From CADCWN01 sp046328475 (GTDB lineage: Bacteria > Chloroflexota > Chloroflexia > Thermomicrobiales > CADCWN01), in assembly GCA_046328475.1 (NCBI GenBank), contig JAXLWN010000013.1:1-64000 (forward strand): a stretch of 64,000 bases of DNA, read 5' to 3'. Positions within the stretch are counted from its first letter, which is position 1. Every line of letters begins with the position of its first letter. The notes beneath the pieces are model-generated. The model had not been told where the DNA came from, searched no databases, and worked only from the letters and a program-made list of their open reading frames with translations. The position numbers and the translations under genes were made by a program. Below, piece after piece: positions 26,875 through 35,426 of this stretch.

Positions 26875-27033
26875 GTCGTAAGTCGTAAGTCGTAAGGGGA
26901 CGGGGAGTGACGAGTAACGAGTAACGAGTAACGAGGAGAGAAGGCGATAGGCGATAGGCGATGGTGACGAAGCGGCCCGGAGAGTATTGTGCTCCCCGGG
27001 CCGCTCTCTTCTTACGACTTACGACTCTATCGC
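26875..27033. repeat. Composite heptamer element and bidirectional terminator
   Basis: Tandem GTAAGTC x3, GAGTAAC x3, CGATAGG x3, a GC hairpin GCGGCCCGG (26972-26980) / CCGGGCCGC (26996-27004) with extra GAG/CTC pairing and a TCTCTTCTT tail, then mirrored CTTACGA x2. Lies between convergent genes and provides the TAA stop of the cupin gene. Confidence 0.82.
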
Positions 27034-28223
27034 GCCCCCGGATAGTCCACCGCCGGATACTTCAGCAGTTCCTCCTCGATCAGGTCCGAGCCGAGGCCGG
27101 GGCGGGTGGGGAGTTGCAGCGCGCCGTTGCGGATCTCGAAGGGGTGGGTGAGGAGGTCATCGCGCCAGGGCGGGTCGTCCTCGTCGATCTCGCAGATGGA
27201 GAAGTTGGGGATGGTGGCGGCGACGTTGGCGGTGACGAGCGTCGTCAGCGGGCTGTGGCAATTGTGGAAGGCGCAGAGCACGTCGTAGGCGTGCGCCATA
27301 TCGGCGATCTTCTTGCCCATCGTGATCCCATTCCACGCAAGGTCGGGCATGATGATGTCCTGGGCGTGGCGCTCCAGGTAAGGCTTGAAGCCGAGCGTGC
27401 CGAAGAGGCTCTCGCCGGTGCAGATCGTCGTGCGCGTGGCGTCGCGGATCATGCGCAGGGCCTCGGGATCGAACGTCTCCACCTCCAGCCACATCAGGTC
27501 GTAGGGTTCGAGCGCCTGGGCCAGCTTCATCGCGCCGCCGAGCTTGAAGCGGAAGGCGACATCGAGCGCAATCCCGGTGTCCGGCCCGAACGCCTCGCGC
27601 AGCGTGCCGATGATCGCCTCGGCGTTGCGGCGCGACGGGCCGGGGAGGTCGCCGCCGGTGTCGTGGAGACTGACCGGGTCGGCGTCGGGGCGGTCGGCGA
27701 GCGGGAAGAGGTTGGTCTTCACGGCGGTGTAGCCGCGCCGCTTCGCCTCCTCGGCCAGGGCGCGCAGGTCGTCGGTCGTCTCCAACCGGGGCAGGCCGTA
27801 GCGCTCGCCGCGATGGGGACGGCCGGGGGCGGCGGCGCGGATGGAGCCGAAGTGGGACCAGTAGAGCCGCAACTCGTCGCGCAGCTTGCCGCCGAGCAGT
27901 TGCCAGACCGGCGCGTTCAGCACCTTGCCCCGGATATCCCAGAGCGCGGAGTCGATGCCGCTCATCGCCTTGTAGGCGATGCCGCCGGTGTGGCGCACCG
28001 ACATGGCATCAAGGTCCCACCAGATCGCCTCGGCCTGCATCGGGTCGCGCCCGATGATCGTTTCGGCCATCCGTTCGACCATCGCCACGATCGGCTTCGG
28101 TGTGCCCCAGTCGGTGCAGTCGCCCCAGCCGACCGTGCCGTCGCTCGTCTCGATCTTCACGAAGGTCCAGGGCCGGAAGCCGCCATCCACGATGAACGTT
28201 TTGATGTTGGTGATTTTGAGCAT
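27027..28223 (-). CDS. Enolase-superfamily dehydratase/racemase (mandelate racemase type)
   Basis: 398 residues. N-terminal capping domain (TFVKIETSDGTVGWGDCTDW, GIDSALWDIRGKVLNAPVWQ, LLGG) and TIM barrel with the expected residues: Lys in YTAVKTNLF, metal Asp in IALDVAFRF, Glu in LMWLEVETFD and Glu in TICTGESLFG, and His in CAFHNCHSPL. This pattern matches the sugar-acid dehydratase branch (galactonate/mannonate-like) of the superfamily. Substrate cannot be told. Start 28223 has GGAG upstream; a much longer open frame upstream is antisense to glgC and is rejected. Confidence 0.88.
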   Translation of the reverse strand: MLKITNIKTFIVDGGFRPWTFVKIETSDGTVGWGDCTDWGTPKPIVAMVERMAETIIGRDPMQAEAIWWDLDAMSVRHTGGIAYKAMSGIDSALWDIRGKVLNAPVWQLLGGKLRDELRLYWSHFGSIRAAAPGRPHRGERYGLPRLETTDDLRALAEEAKRRGYTAVKTNLFPLADRPDADPVSLHDTGGDLPGPSRRNAEAIIGTLREAFGPDTGIALDVAFRFKLGGAMKLAQALEPYDLMWLEVETFDPEALRMIRDATRTTICTGESLFGTLGFKPYLERHAQDIIMPDLAWNGITMGKKIADMAHAYDVLCAFHNCHSPLTTLVTANVAATIPNFSICEIDEDDPPWRDDLLTHPFEIRNGALQLPTRPGLGSDLIEEELLKYPAVDYPGAR

Positions 28224-28229
28224 GGGTGC

Positions 28230-28262
28230 TCCAGTGGTCAGAGGCCAGAGATCAGAGGTCAG
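28230..28262. repeat. Heptamer array, GAGGTCA family, single arm
   Basis: AGTGGTCAGAGGCCAGAGAT then CAGAGGTCAG; four units, no mirrored arm. It lies in the leader of the enolase-superfamily gene. Confidence 0.55.
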
Positions 28263-28273
28263 TGACAAGAGGC

Positions 28274-28302
28274 AGTATCGCCGCACGGGGCGCGCATCGC
28301 AA
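28274..28302 (-). promoter_or_regulatory. Promoter for the enolase-superfamily gene
   Basis: On the minus strand: TTGCGA (28302-28297), 17 bp, GATACT (28279-28274). It points toward the start at 28223. Confidence 0.4.
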
Positions 28303-28383
28303 CGTGTCTCGCCACTTTCCAATCGGCGCGTTTGCCGCATAATCTCACCGCCGGGCGCGATCCGTCCGCGCCCCACAGATGGG

Positions 28384-28490
28384 CCGTTGTGCGTAGAACG
28401 TAGGCTGTAGAGCGTAAAGCGATTGGGGAGATCGCTCCACACTCCACGCTCCACACTCCACGCCCTACGCCCCACGCTCCACGCCGCAGG
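28384..28490. repeat. Heptamer element, GCGTAGA family
   Basis: GCGTAGAACGTAGGCTGTAGAGCGTAAAGCGA on the left; GCGAT-TGGGGAG-ATCGC hairpin; then CTCCACA/CTCCACG units x6 as the mirrored arm. It ends at the ribosome site of glgC, so it forms the glgC leader. Confidence 0.6.
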
Positions 28491-28499
28491 GAGGGACCG

Positions 28500-29720
28500 A
28501 TGCAGCTGCTCGCCATGGTCCTCGCCGGGGGCGAGGGGAAGCGTCTCGCCCCGCTGACCGCCGACCGCGCCAAGCCGGCCGTGCCGTTCGGCGGGGCCTA
28601 TCGCCTGATCGATTTTGTCCTCTCCAACCTCGTCAATGGGGGCTACCGCAAGCTCGTCGTCCTCACCCAGTACAAGAGCCACAGCCTGGACCGCCACATC
28701 GCACAGACCTGGCGGCTCAACCCGATGCTCGGCAACTACGTCGCCACCGTGCCCGCGCAGATGCGCCAGGGGCCGCGCTGGTTCCTCGGCTCGGCCGACG
28801 CGATCTTCCAGAACCTCAACCTCGTCTACGACGAGCGCCCCGACCACATCCTCGTCTTCGGCGCGGATCACATCTACCGGATGGACCCGCAGCAGATGGT
28901 GCAGCACCACATCGAGTCCGGCGCGGGGCTGACCGTGGCCGCCGTCCGCGCGCCGCTCGCCCAGGCGAGCGCGTTCGGCGTGATCGTGCCGGGGGAGCAT
29001 GGCCGGATCGGGGCCTTCCGCGAGAAGCCGAGCGACGCGCAGGGGTTGCCCGACGCGCCCGACCAGGTGCTCGCCTCGATGGGCAACTACATCTTCTCCA
29101 CCCAGGCGCTGGTCGATGCGGTGGTCGCCGACGCAGCCGACGAGACGAGCGCGCACGATATCGGCGGCAGCATCATCCCGCGCTTCGTGGAACGGGGCGA
29201 CGCGGCCTACTACGACTTCCAGCAGAACATCGTGCCGGGCGCAACCGAGGCCGATCACGCCTACTGGCGCGACGTGGGGGAGATCGACGCCTACTACGAC
29301 GCGCACATGGACCTGATCGCGCCGGTGCCGATCTTCAACCTCTACAATCGCGAGTGGCCGCTCCACACCTGGCAGCCGCCGCTCCCCCCGGCCAAGTTTG
29401 TCTACCACTACGGCCCGGGGCAGGCGCTCGATTCGCTGGTGAGCCCAGGCGTGATCATCGCCGGGGCAACGCTGCGGCGCTCGGTCCTCTCGCCCGACGT
29501 GCGCGTGGAGCATGGGGCGCTGGTGGAAGGCTCGGTGCTGCTGAACGGCGTGCGCGTCGGCCCCGGCGCGGTCGTGCGCAACGCCATCCTCGACAAGAAT
29601 GTCGTGGTCGCCGAGGGGATGCAGATCGGCGTGGACACGGATGTGGACCGCACCCGCTTCTCCGTCTCCCGGAACGGCATTGTCGTCGTCGGGAAGAACG
29701 AGCGCGTGGATCCGCGCTAG
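28500..29720 (+). CDS. glgC: Glucose-1-phosphate adenylyltransferase
   Basis: 406 residues, usual length. It makes ADP-glucose from ATP and glucose 1-phosphate, the committed step of glycogen synthesis. Motifs: nucleotide-binding LAGGEGKRLAPLTADRAKPA, VPFGGAYRLIDFVLSN, GSADAIFQNL, VFGADHIYRMD, FREKPSDA (substrate Lys) and WRDVGEIDAYYDAHMDL. The C-terminal left-handed beta-helix (PGVIIAGATLRRSVLSPDVR) carries allosteric regulation. ATG 28500 follows GGAGGG. It stands alone, with a heptamer-rich leader and a strong terminator, and no other glycogen genes in the window. Confidence 0.96.
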   Translation: MQLLAMVLAGGEGKRLAPLTADRAKPAVPFGGAYRLIDFVLSNLVNGGYRKLVVLTQYKSHSLDRHIAQTWRLNPMLGNYVATVPAQMRQGPRWFLGSADAIFQNLNLVYDERPDHILVFGADHIYRMDPQQMVQHHIESGAGLTVAAVRAPLAQASAFGVIVPGEHGRIGAFREKPSDAQGLPDAPDQVLASMGNYIFSTQALVDAVVADAADETSAHDIGGSIIPRFVERGDAAYYDFQQNIVPGATEADHAYWRDVGEIDAYYDAHMDLIAPVPIFNLYNREWPLHTWQPPLPPAKFVYHYGPGQALDSLVSPGVIIAGATLRRSVLSPDVRVEHGALVEGSVLLNGVRVGPGAVVRNAILDKNVVVAEGMQIGVDTDVDRTRFSVSRNGIVVVGKNERVDPR

Positions 29721-29775
29721 CCGCTAGCGCCAGGCGCTCCCACTCTTTGCCTACCCCCGAACACACAACATACAG

Positions 29776-29809
29776 GGCCGAGGCGCTTCCGGGGAGAAGC
29801 GCCTCGGCC
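29776..29809 (+). terminator. Intrinsic terminator after glgC
   Basis: Perfect 14-bp stem GGCCGAGGCGCTTC / GAAGCGCCTCGGCC with a 6-base loop, 56 bp after the glgC stop. Confidence 0.75.
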
Positions 29810-29840
29810 AACGATGGGGAGATGGGTGTGGCGTTGGTGA

Positions 29841-30401
29841 TTAGTGGTCGCGCCGATCCTCGCGGTAGGTCCAGAAGTCCGGTGCCCAGGCCGGGGCAAT
29901 GTTCTCAACGCGCCGATCCTCGCGGTAGGTAAACTGATCGGGCGCGAACTCGACGCTGGTGCCCACCCGCCGGTCCTCGCGGTAGAGGAAGGGGTCGGCG
30001 GCGACGGCGGCGCTGGCGCTCTCCACGCGGCCGATCCTCCCGATAGGTGAACTGGTCTGGCGCGAACAGGTCGCTGGCCTCCACGCGCCGATCCTCGCGA
30101 TAGGTGAACTGGTCCACGATGAAGCGATCCGCGTCTCGGCGCGGCGGTCCTCGCGGAAGTCCCACATCGTCACCACATGGGTGTCGCTCGCGAACGGCGC
30201 GACGCTCGGCTGCGCCGCCTGCTGCGTCTGCTGGCCGTGGCCGAGCAAGCCACCAACCATCAGGCTGAGTCCGAGGGCGGCCGTCGCGACAACCGCCGCG
30301 CGCCCTTGTTGCTACCTTTGCTGTTGCCGCCCCCGTCCAGTCGTCGCCTTGCCCGCCGCCAACGCCTTGCCCGCCACCAGATTGCTGCTCGTCGTCGCCA
30401 T
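29841..30401 (-). pseudogene. Secreted protein with six YREDRR repeats, frameshifted
   Basis: Start ATG 30401 has GAGGAG ten bases upstream. A basic N terminus (ATTSSNLVAGKALAAGKATT), after a shift near 30315, is followed by a membrane/signal segment AAVVATAALGLSLMVGGLLG. The rest consists of six ~19-residue repeats with core (F/Y)xYREDRR: WDFREDRRAET, QFTYREDRRVEASDLFA, QFTYREDRPRVES-like, PFLYREDRRVGTSVEFA, QFTYREDRRVENIAPAW, FWTYREDRRDH. Repeats 2-3 are in another frame than 1 and 4-6, so two more indels occur (~30135, ~30030). Charged ED-RR cores alternate with hydrophobic FAPDQF linkers. I know no function for this repeat. Confidence 0.65.
29851..30160 (-). repeat. 57-60 bp coding tandem repeat (YREDRR units)
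   Basis: Plus-strand cores CGCCGATCCTCGCGGTAGGT or close variants at 29851, 29911, 29968, 30027, 30085 and ~30141; spacing 57-60 bp equals 19-20 codons. Confidence 0.8.
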
Positions 30402-30605
30402 CTCCGTGCTCCTCTGTTGCCCTCCGCGACTGCTCAGTTGCCGCCGCGTTCATTGCTGTTCTCTGGTATCAGCATAGGGCGCGGGGCAGGGTGCCACATC
30501 ACTCGAATTCGCGAATCGCGGCGAGTGACTTCGCGAGGCCGCAAGTAGCGCGAATGAGTGATACGGCGTGAGTAGGTGAGGGATGTGAGTGAGGGAGTAG
30601 CGAAG

Positions 30606-33600
30606 TTAGGGGAGGAGAGGTACCAACTCAGGCAAGGCGATGATCCACTGCGAGGGGCGGCGGCAGCGCGGGTGTTGACGCCGAGCTTGCCGTAGATGCT
30701 CCGCAGGTGCGCGTTGACGGTATTGCGACGACGTAGAGTCGCGCGGCGATCTCGCATCGGTCAGACCCTCGGCGATCAGCCGTAGCACATCCAGCTCCCG
30801 CACCGAAAGTCCGAAGGGGACGGCGGGCTAGGCGTGGGGGCCGACGCGCGGATGCGTCCAACCGGGCGAGAAGCACGTCGGCGCGGACGAGGGCGGGCCG
30901 CGCACCGAGCGCGGAGAGAATCGTGCGTGCTTCGACCAGGGACGAGCGGGCAGTTTCGCGCCTCTCGGTAGCCTGATCCAATTCGGCCAGGGCGAGTAAG
31001 GTGAGGGCGCGTTCATAGGATGCGACGCAGGTCTCGGCCAGCAGCAATGATTCCGCGGAGAGGTGCTGCCTCATCATACGAGCGCGCATCGTTGGCAAGC
31101 TCGCCGAGTATGCGGTGAGCAGCGAGGAGCGCAGCGCTGGCGCGGCTCACTGGCGATCCTTCGGGCCTGCTCGGCCACTCGCCATGCCTGGGCAGTATCA
31201 CCCGCAGCGCGGTGGTAGGCGACCAGGCAAGGTACCCTTCCGCTTGCCCAAGGACCGCTCCAGCCCAGGTGAGCCAGCGGTCGTGCGCCTCCAGCCACTC
31301 GCGAGCAGAGGATAGATCGCCCTCATCCAACGCCAGCGCGGCGGCGAGGCGCTGTAGCCCAAGGGCGGGGATCAGGGGCATACCGCCCGGCTCCGTGGCA
31401 GGACCAGCGGGGAGCGCATCCTGCACGAGCCGCCAGGCATCCGACCGATCTCCCCGCGCGTGATCGATCATCCCAAGCCAGGTGAGATAGTTCTCCGGTA
31501 CCTGCGCGACGGCCCGTGCCTCGGCCCAGTGCCCCGCGAGATACAGGAGCGGCACGCGATAGGCCCGCGGCGCGCGGTGCTCAGCGTAAAGCCCGCTTGC
31601 CCGCACCAGCGCCTGCTCGATCTGCCCTGCCAACCGTTCGCGCGCGGCCGGATCGTCGGTGGCATAGACCAGCGTGACCATATCGAGCTCACGGATCAGC
31701 GCCAACGCCGCCAACATGTGGTGCCCGATGAGCAGATTCAGGCTGCCCGACTGTCGCAACGCCGCGCGTGCCGCCTCCGGCCGACCCTGGGCGGCGTGGG
31801 TGTAGCCCAGACCCTGGTGGGCATCGGCGGCAGAGATCACGGCGTAGACATTGCCAGGGATGTGCGCGGCCGTCTCGGCGAGTGCCTGTTCACCCAGCGC
31901 CAGCGCCTCGGCGTACCGGCCGAACCATCCGAGCCAGACAACGAACGTACCCAGCCGGATGTTCATACCAACGGTAGTATGGCTTGCTGCGGCTAATGCT
32001 CCGGTCGGATCCTCCGCAGACAGCGCGTCCGCGAGCCACAGTTCCTCTCGCCCACCACGAACGACCCGTTCGGTGTCGGGCAGCGCCTCCAGCGCAGCGA
32101 TACCCTCCGCCATGTCCGCCAGGATCCGGTGCTGGTACCTCGTTATCATCCCACCGGCCAGTCGCCCCCGGTCGAAGGTAATGTAGGCGGCGAGGGCAGC
32201 CGCGCCGCTGCCAGCCGCCAACGGTGCAGCTACCTCCAGGTAGCGCAGCCCGCGCTCGGGGTCGCTCAGCCGGAGCAGCCTGGCGAGGCGGTAGAGCAAC
32301 CAGGCGCGCTCCTCGGCACCCATCTCGGCCATCTCCAGCAGAGGAAGCGCCGCTTCGAGCCGATCAACGGCCGAGATCCAGGCGTAGGCGCGGAACGCGC
32401 GCTCGGCTGCCCGATCCAGCCACGCGACCGCGCGCGGATCGCCCGCCTGGCGAAACTGGTAGGCGACCGCGTCAGGGTCCGCGCGAGGCTGCGTCGAAAG
32501 TGCCTCGCCGATCAGTCGGTGCCAGGCACGACGGCGCAGCGGCAGCATGCCATCGTAGAGCGCCTCGCGGATTAGCGCGTGGGTGAAGCGCGCACCATCG
32601 GCCGTCGGCATCAGCACCCGCGCCTCGGCCGCTCGCTCGACCAGGCCGAGCAGGATGTCCTCCTCCACTCCGGCAATGGTAGCCCAGAGCAGCAAGGAAG
32701 TCTCCTGCCCAACCACTGCGGCGACCGCCAGCAGTCGGCGCGCATCCTCACCAAGCCGGTCAATCCGCGCGTCGATCACCTGGCGCAGCAGCGGCGGCAC
32801 GCCCACCACCGCAAGGTCGCTCAGAGCCCAGCCATCGTTTTCGCGGGCGAGCGCGCCAGCGTCCTCAATCGCGCGCAACAACTCGTCGGAGAAAGACGGG
32901 TTGCCCTCCGCCCGGTCAGCCAGGTACGTCGCCAGGCGTTTTCCATCGGCAGCGGGGAGTGCGTAGCGCGCTTGCACCAGCGTCAGCAGCATTGCCCAGT
33001 TGAGCTGACTTAGGTCAAGTCGGATGGCCCGTGTCTCACGCACGAGGATCGGTAGCATCTGATAGAGCAGGTGGCGGCGCGTCAACTCGTCGTCGCGATA
33101 GGTCACGAGGAGGAACGTTGCCTTGCTAGCCAGCCCGCGCGCGAGGACGCGGAGAAGTTCCAGGGAGGCCGGGTCAGCCCAATGCAGATCGTCCAGCAGA
33201 AGGACCAGTGGGCACTGCGCCGCGATGGCAGCCGAGGTACTGATCTATCCGCGCGAAGAGGGCTATCTGATTGGTGGCACCCGCACCCGTGACAAGGTCG
33301 GGCGGTGACGACAATCCATCGACGCGCGGCGCGCGGGCGAAGGCCTCTGCCCACGGGCCGTACGGTGGCGTCTCAGCGAGGTCGTAGCAGCGCCCCACCA
33401 ACGCTAGCGCGCCCTGGGCCGTCGCCTCGGCCAGCAGTGCTTCGGCGATGGTCGTCTTACCGACGCCCGCCTCGCCACTGATGAGAACGAGCGAGCCGCG
33501 ACTGTTCAAGGCCGACGAAAGGGCGTCGCGCAGCACCGCCAGTTCGCGGTCCCGCCCGACCAACCCCTTGCCAGCATTGTCCGAGATTTCCCAGATGCTC

Positions 33601-33611
33601 GGACGCTCCAT
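30606..33611 (-). pseudogene. LuxR-family ATPase/TPR regulator (MalT/LAL type), frameshifted at both ends
   Basis: ATG 33611 (MERPSIWEISDNAG). AAA/STAND ATPase: LVGRDRELAVLRDALSSALN and SGEAGVGKTTIAEALL (Walker A), Walker B-like LLLDDLHWADP region near 33190 across a shift. From 33106 to about 31200 one frame gives the sensor arm and TPR-like helices (RRLLAVAAVVGQETSLLLWA, ALEALPDTERVVRGGREELW). The end is split in three frames: AYHRAAGDTAQAWRVAEQAR; SAESLLLAETCVASYERALT; and the LuxR HTH as SVRELDVLRLIAEGLTD, then IRTVNAHLRSIYGKLGVNTRA. Large ATP-dependent LuxR regulators activate catabolic or biosynthetic operons; target unknown. It is related in design to the intact regulator at 35427. Confidence 0.72.
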
Positions 33612-33648
33612 CACTACCGCCTCACCGTTATGTCGTCGCGTGTGGGCG

Positions 33649-33657
33649 AGTATACCA
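33649..33657 (-). promoter_or_regulatory. Extended -10 promoter for the LuxR-type regulator
   Basis: On the minus strand TGGTATACT (33657-33649), 38 bp upstream of the ATG; identical to the extended -10 before the universal stress gene at 44892. Confidence 0.45.
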
Positions 33658-33718
33658 GTCAGCGCGGCAGTGACGACACAATTGCGGATGGTACCGTGAG
33701 GCGAGGGAGCATTGCAGA

Positions 33719-35146
33719 CTAGCGACTAGGGACCGAGTTGGCCGGCACCCGCAAGCAGCGGCCCGCCCGCGCGACGCAACGCGGATCGTCAACCAGGCCA
33801 TCGCCAGCCGAGACCTTCGCGATACCACTGGCGCGCAGCGTGAGGGTCGCCAGCGACTCGCCGCCCGATCCGGTGGCCTGCCAGGTCAGCGTCGCCAGAC
33901 CGGGGGTGGTCGGCGTGAAGGCAACCGTGATGGTGCAACTGCGGCCCGGCGCGACCGGCGCGGCGGTGCAGGTCTCGGCCGTCGTCGCGAAGCCCTTGCC
34001 GCTCGGCCCGAACTTGCCGCCTTGCGCCAGGGTGATCGCGCGCGTGCCGACATTCGTCAGCGTGACCTTTTGTGCCGCGCCGGTCGCGCCCACGATCACC
34101 TCGCCCAGATCGAGGAGGCCCGGTGAGAGGTCGAGCGCGCTGTCGGGCAGCGCGGGTGCCGCGCCATCGGCCAGCGTCCAGCCGAGGTCGGCCAACACAC
34201 CGAGCGCGATCGGGCCGGGCTCATAGTTCGTCTCGCCGCGATCCAGGTAGGGGGTCATCAGCGCGTTCGGGTCACCCGCCGGGTAGGCATCTTCGTCGAG
34301 ATGGCCGTAGCTCGACCCCTGCTCCCAGGTGCGCGGGGCGAAGAGCAAGGGGGCCACGCCGCCATTCGCGGCGGTGGCGTGCGGCCCGGCGAAGTGGAGA
34401 TCCCCACCCTGCAACGCCTCCTTCAGCTCCGCCGAGTAGGTCGGGTAGCGGTTGGCATCGTGCAGGAGTTCGCCAGCGCCATTGGTCACGTACAGGTCGT
34501 AGGCGCGCGGGATGGCGGTGGACCAGGTGGCCTTCCCGCCGCTGATGATGGCGGTGCCGCTGAAGCCGAGGCCGTGGCCGATCTCGTGCAGCACCACCGA
34601 GACGAGGCTGGACTGACGGCGCGGGGTGGCCCCGGTGCCGTAGTACCAGTTGTTGTTGTCGCTATTGAGCGTGATGGTGATGTCCGACTCGCCGGGGCGC
34701 TGGTCGGCCCCCGCCAGGGCATCCGCCAGCGGGGCAGGGTAGAAGGTATCTTGCCTCGGCGCACCGGGGAAGTTCCGCAGGTAGCGCGTCGCCCGCGCCG
34801 CGCCGAGTTGACCCGTTTCCATCGGCTCCCAGGAGGCCGACACGCGAATCGGCACGGACGAGACGAGCACCGACTGCCAGATCTCCACCGCGAATTGCAC
34901 CGCCGCCTCGGCCTCGGGCGGGAAATTGTCGTAGTCCACCTCGAAGGTGCTCAATGGCGCGGCGGCAGCACGCGCCGCGAGCGGCGCGACGTAGCTAACG
35001 GCGTCGCCCCCGCCATCGTTCAGCACGACCGGCGCGCCCAGCACGCTGTCGGGCGCGGGCGGCAGCGCGGCGGTCGCGCCCGACAGCCACGAGGCGATCA
35101 GCGTGAGCACCAACAGCCGCACGAGCGGCGCGAACAGGCGAGACAT
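33719..35146 (-). CDS. Secreted matrixin-like zinc metalloprotease
   Basis: 475 residues. Signal peptide (LFAPLVRLLVLTLIASWLSG). Protease domain ~residues 60-310 with the metzincin zinc motif VVLHEIGHGLGFSG (HExxHxxGF) and a Met-turn candidate NALMTPYLDRG. The third zinc ligand position (normally His/Asp) is Phe-adjacent and not obvious, so metal geometry may differ. A C-terminal ASPM/choice-of-anchor-D type Ig-like domain follows (PGLLDLGEVIVGATGAAQKV, CTITVAFTPTTPG). Start 35146 is set by GAGGAG nine bases upstream and the signal peptide. It is transcribed divergently from the 830-residue regulator. Substrate unknown. Confidence 0.87.
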   Translation of the reverse strand: MSRLFAPLVRLLVLTLIASWLSGATAALPPAPDSVLGAPVVLNDGGGDAVSYVAPLAARAAAAPLSTFEVDYDNFPPEAEAAVQFAVEIWQSVLVSSVPIRVSASWEPMETGQLGAARATRYLRNFPGAPRQDTFYPAPLADALAGADQRPGESDITITLNSDNNNWYYGTGATPRRQSSLVSVVLHEIGHGLGFSGTAIISGGKATWSTAIPRAYDLYVTNGAGELLHDANRYPTYSAELKEALQGGDLHFAGPHATAANGGVAPLLFAPRTWEQGSSYGHLDEDAYPAGDPNALMTPYLDRGETNYEPGPIALGVLADLGWTLADGAAPALPDSALDLSPGLLDLGEVIVGATGAAQKVTLTNVGTRAITLAQGGKFGPSGKGFATTAETCTAAPVAPGRSCTITVAFTPTTPGLATLTWQATGSGGESLATLTLRASGIAKVSAGDGLVDDPRCVARAGRCLRVPANSVPSR

Positions 35147-35356
35147 GCAGAGGCTCCTCAACGGCACGACACGGCGATACACCGGCACCTAATCTTACGT
35201 CGAAACGGCGGTCGCGGTTCCGATCTCGCGGGGGAAAAATGTACGGGTTCGCCCGAATCATTCGCCTACGGGAGTATGGGTGGATTTGCCTGGGAGGTAC
35301 CAGACCACCGCAAGAGACGGCAAACGCACACGGACCGGGTGCGATGCAGGCCACGC

Positions 35357-35365
35357 TGCTATACT
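35357..35365 (+). promoter_or_regulatory. Extended -10 promoter for the 830-residue regulator
   Basis: TGCTATACT, 62 bp upstream of the start at 35427. Confidence 0.4.
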
Positions 35366-35426
35366 GCCTGGCGCTACGCAGTTGATCTGAATAGCGGGCG
35401 CGGGGCCAGCACGGAGGGGGTGAGGG

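Noticed and set aside
26900..27030. Direct repeats resembling a CRISPR array
   Set aside because: Units are only 7 bp and contiguous, with no spacers and no cas genes; they are heptamer arrays.
28224..29513. N-terminal extension of the enolase-superfamily gene across glgC
   Set aside because: The extension is antisense to glgC and lacks family similarity; a ribosome site and normal capping domain start at 28223.
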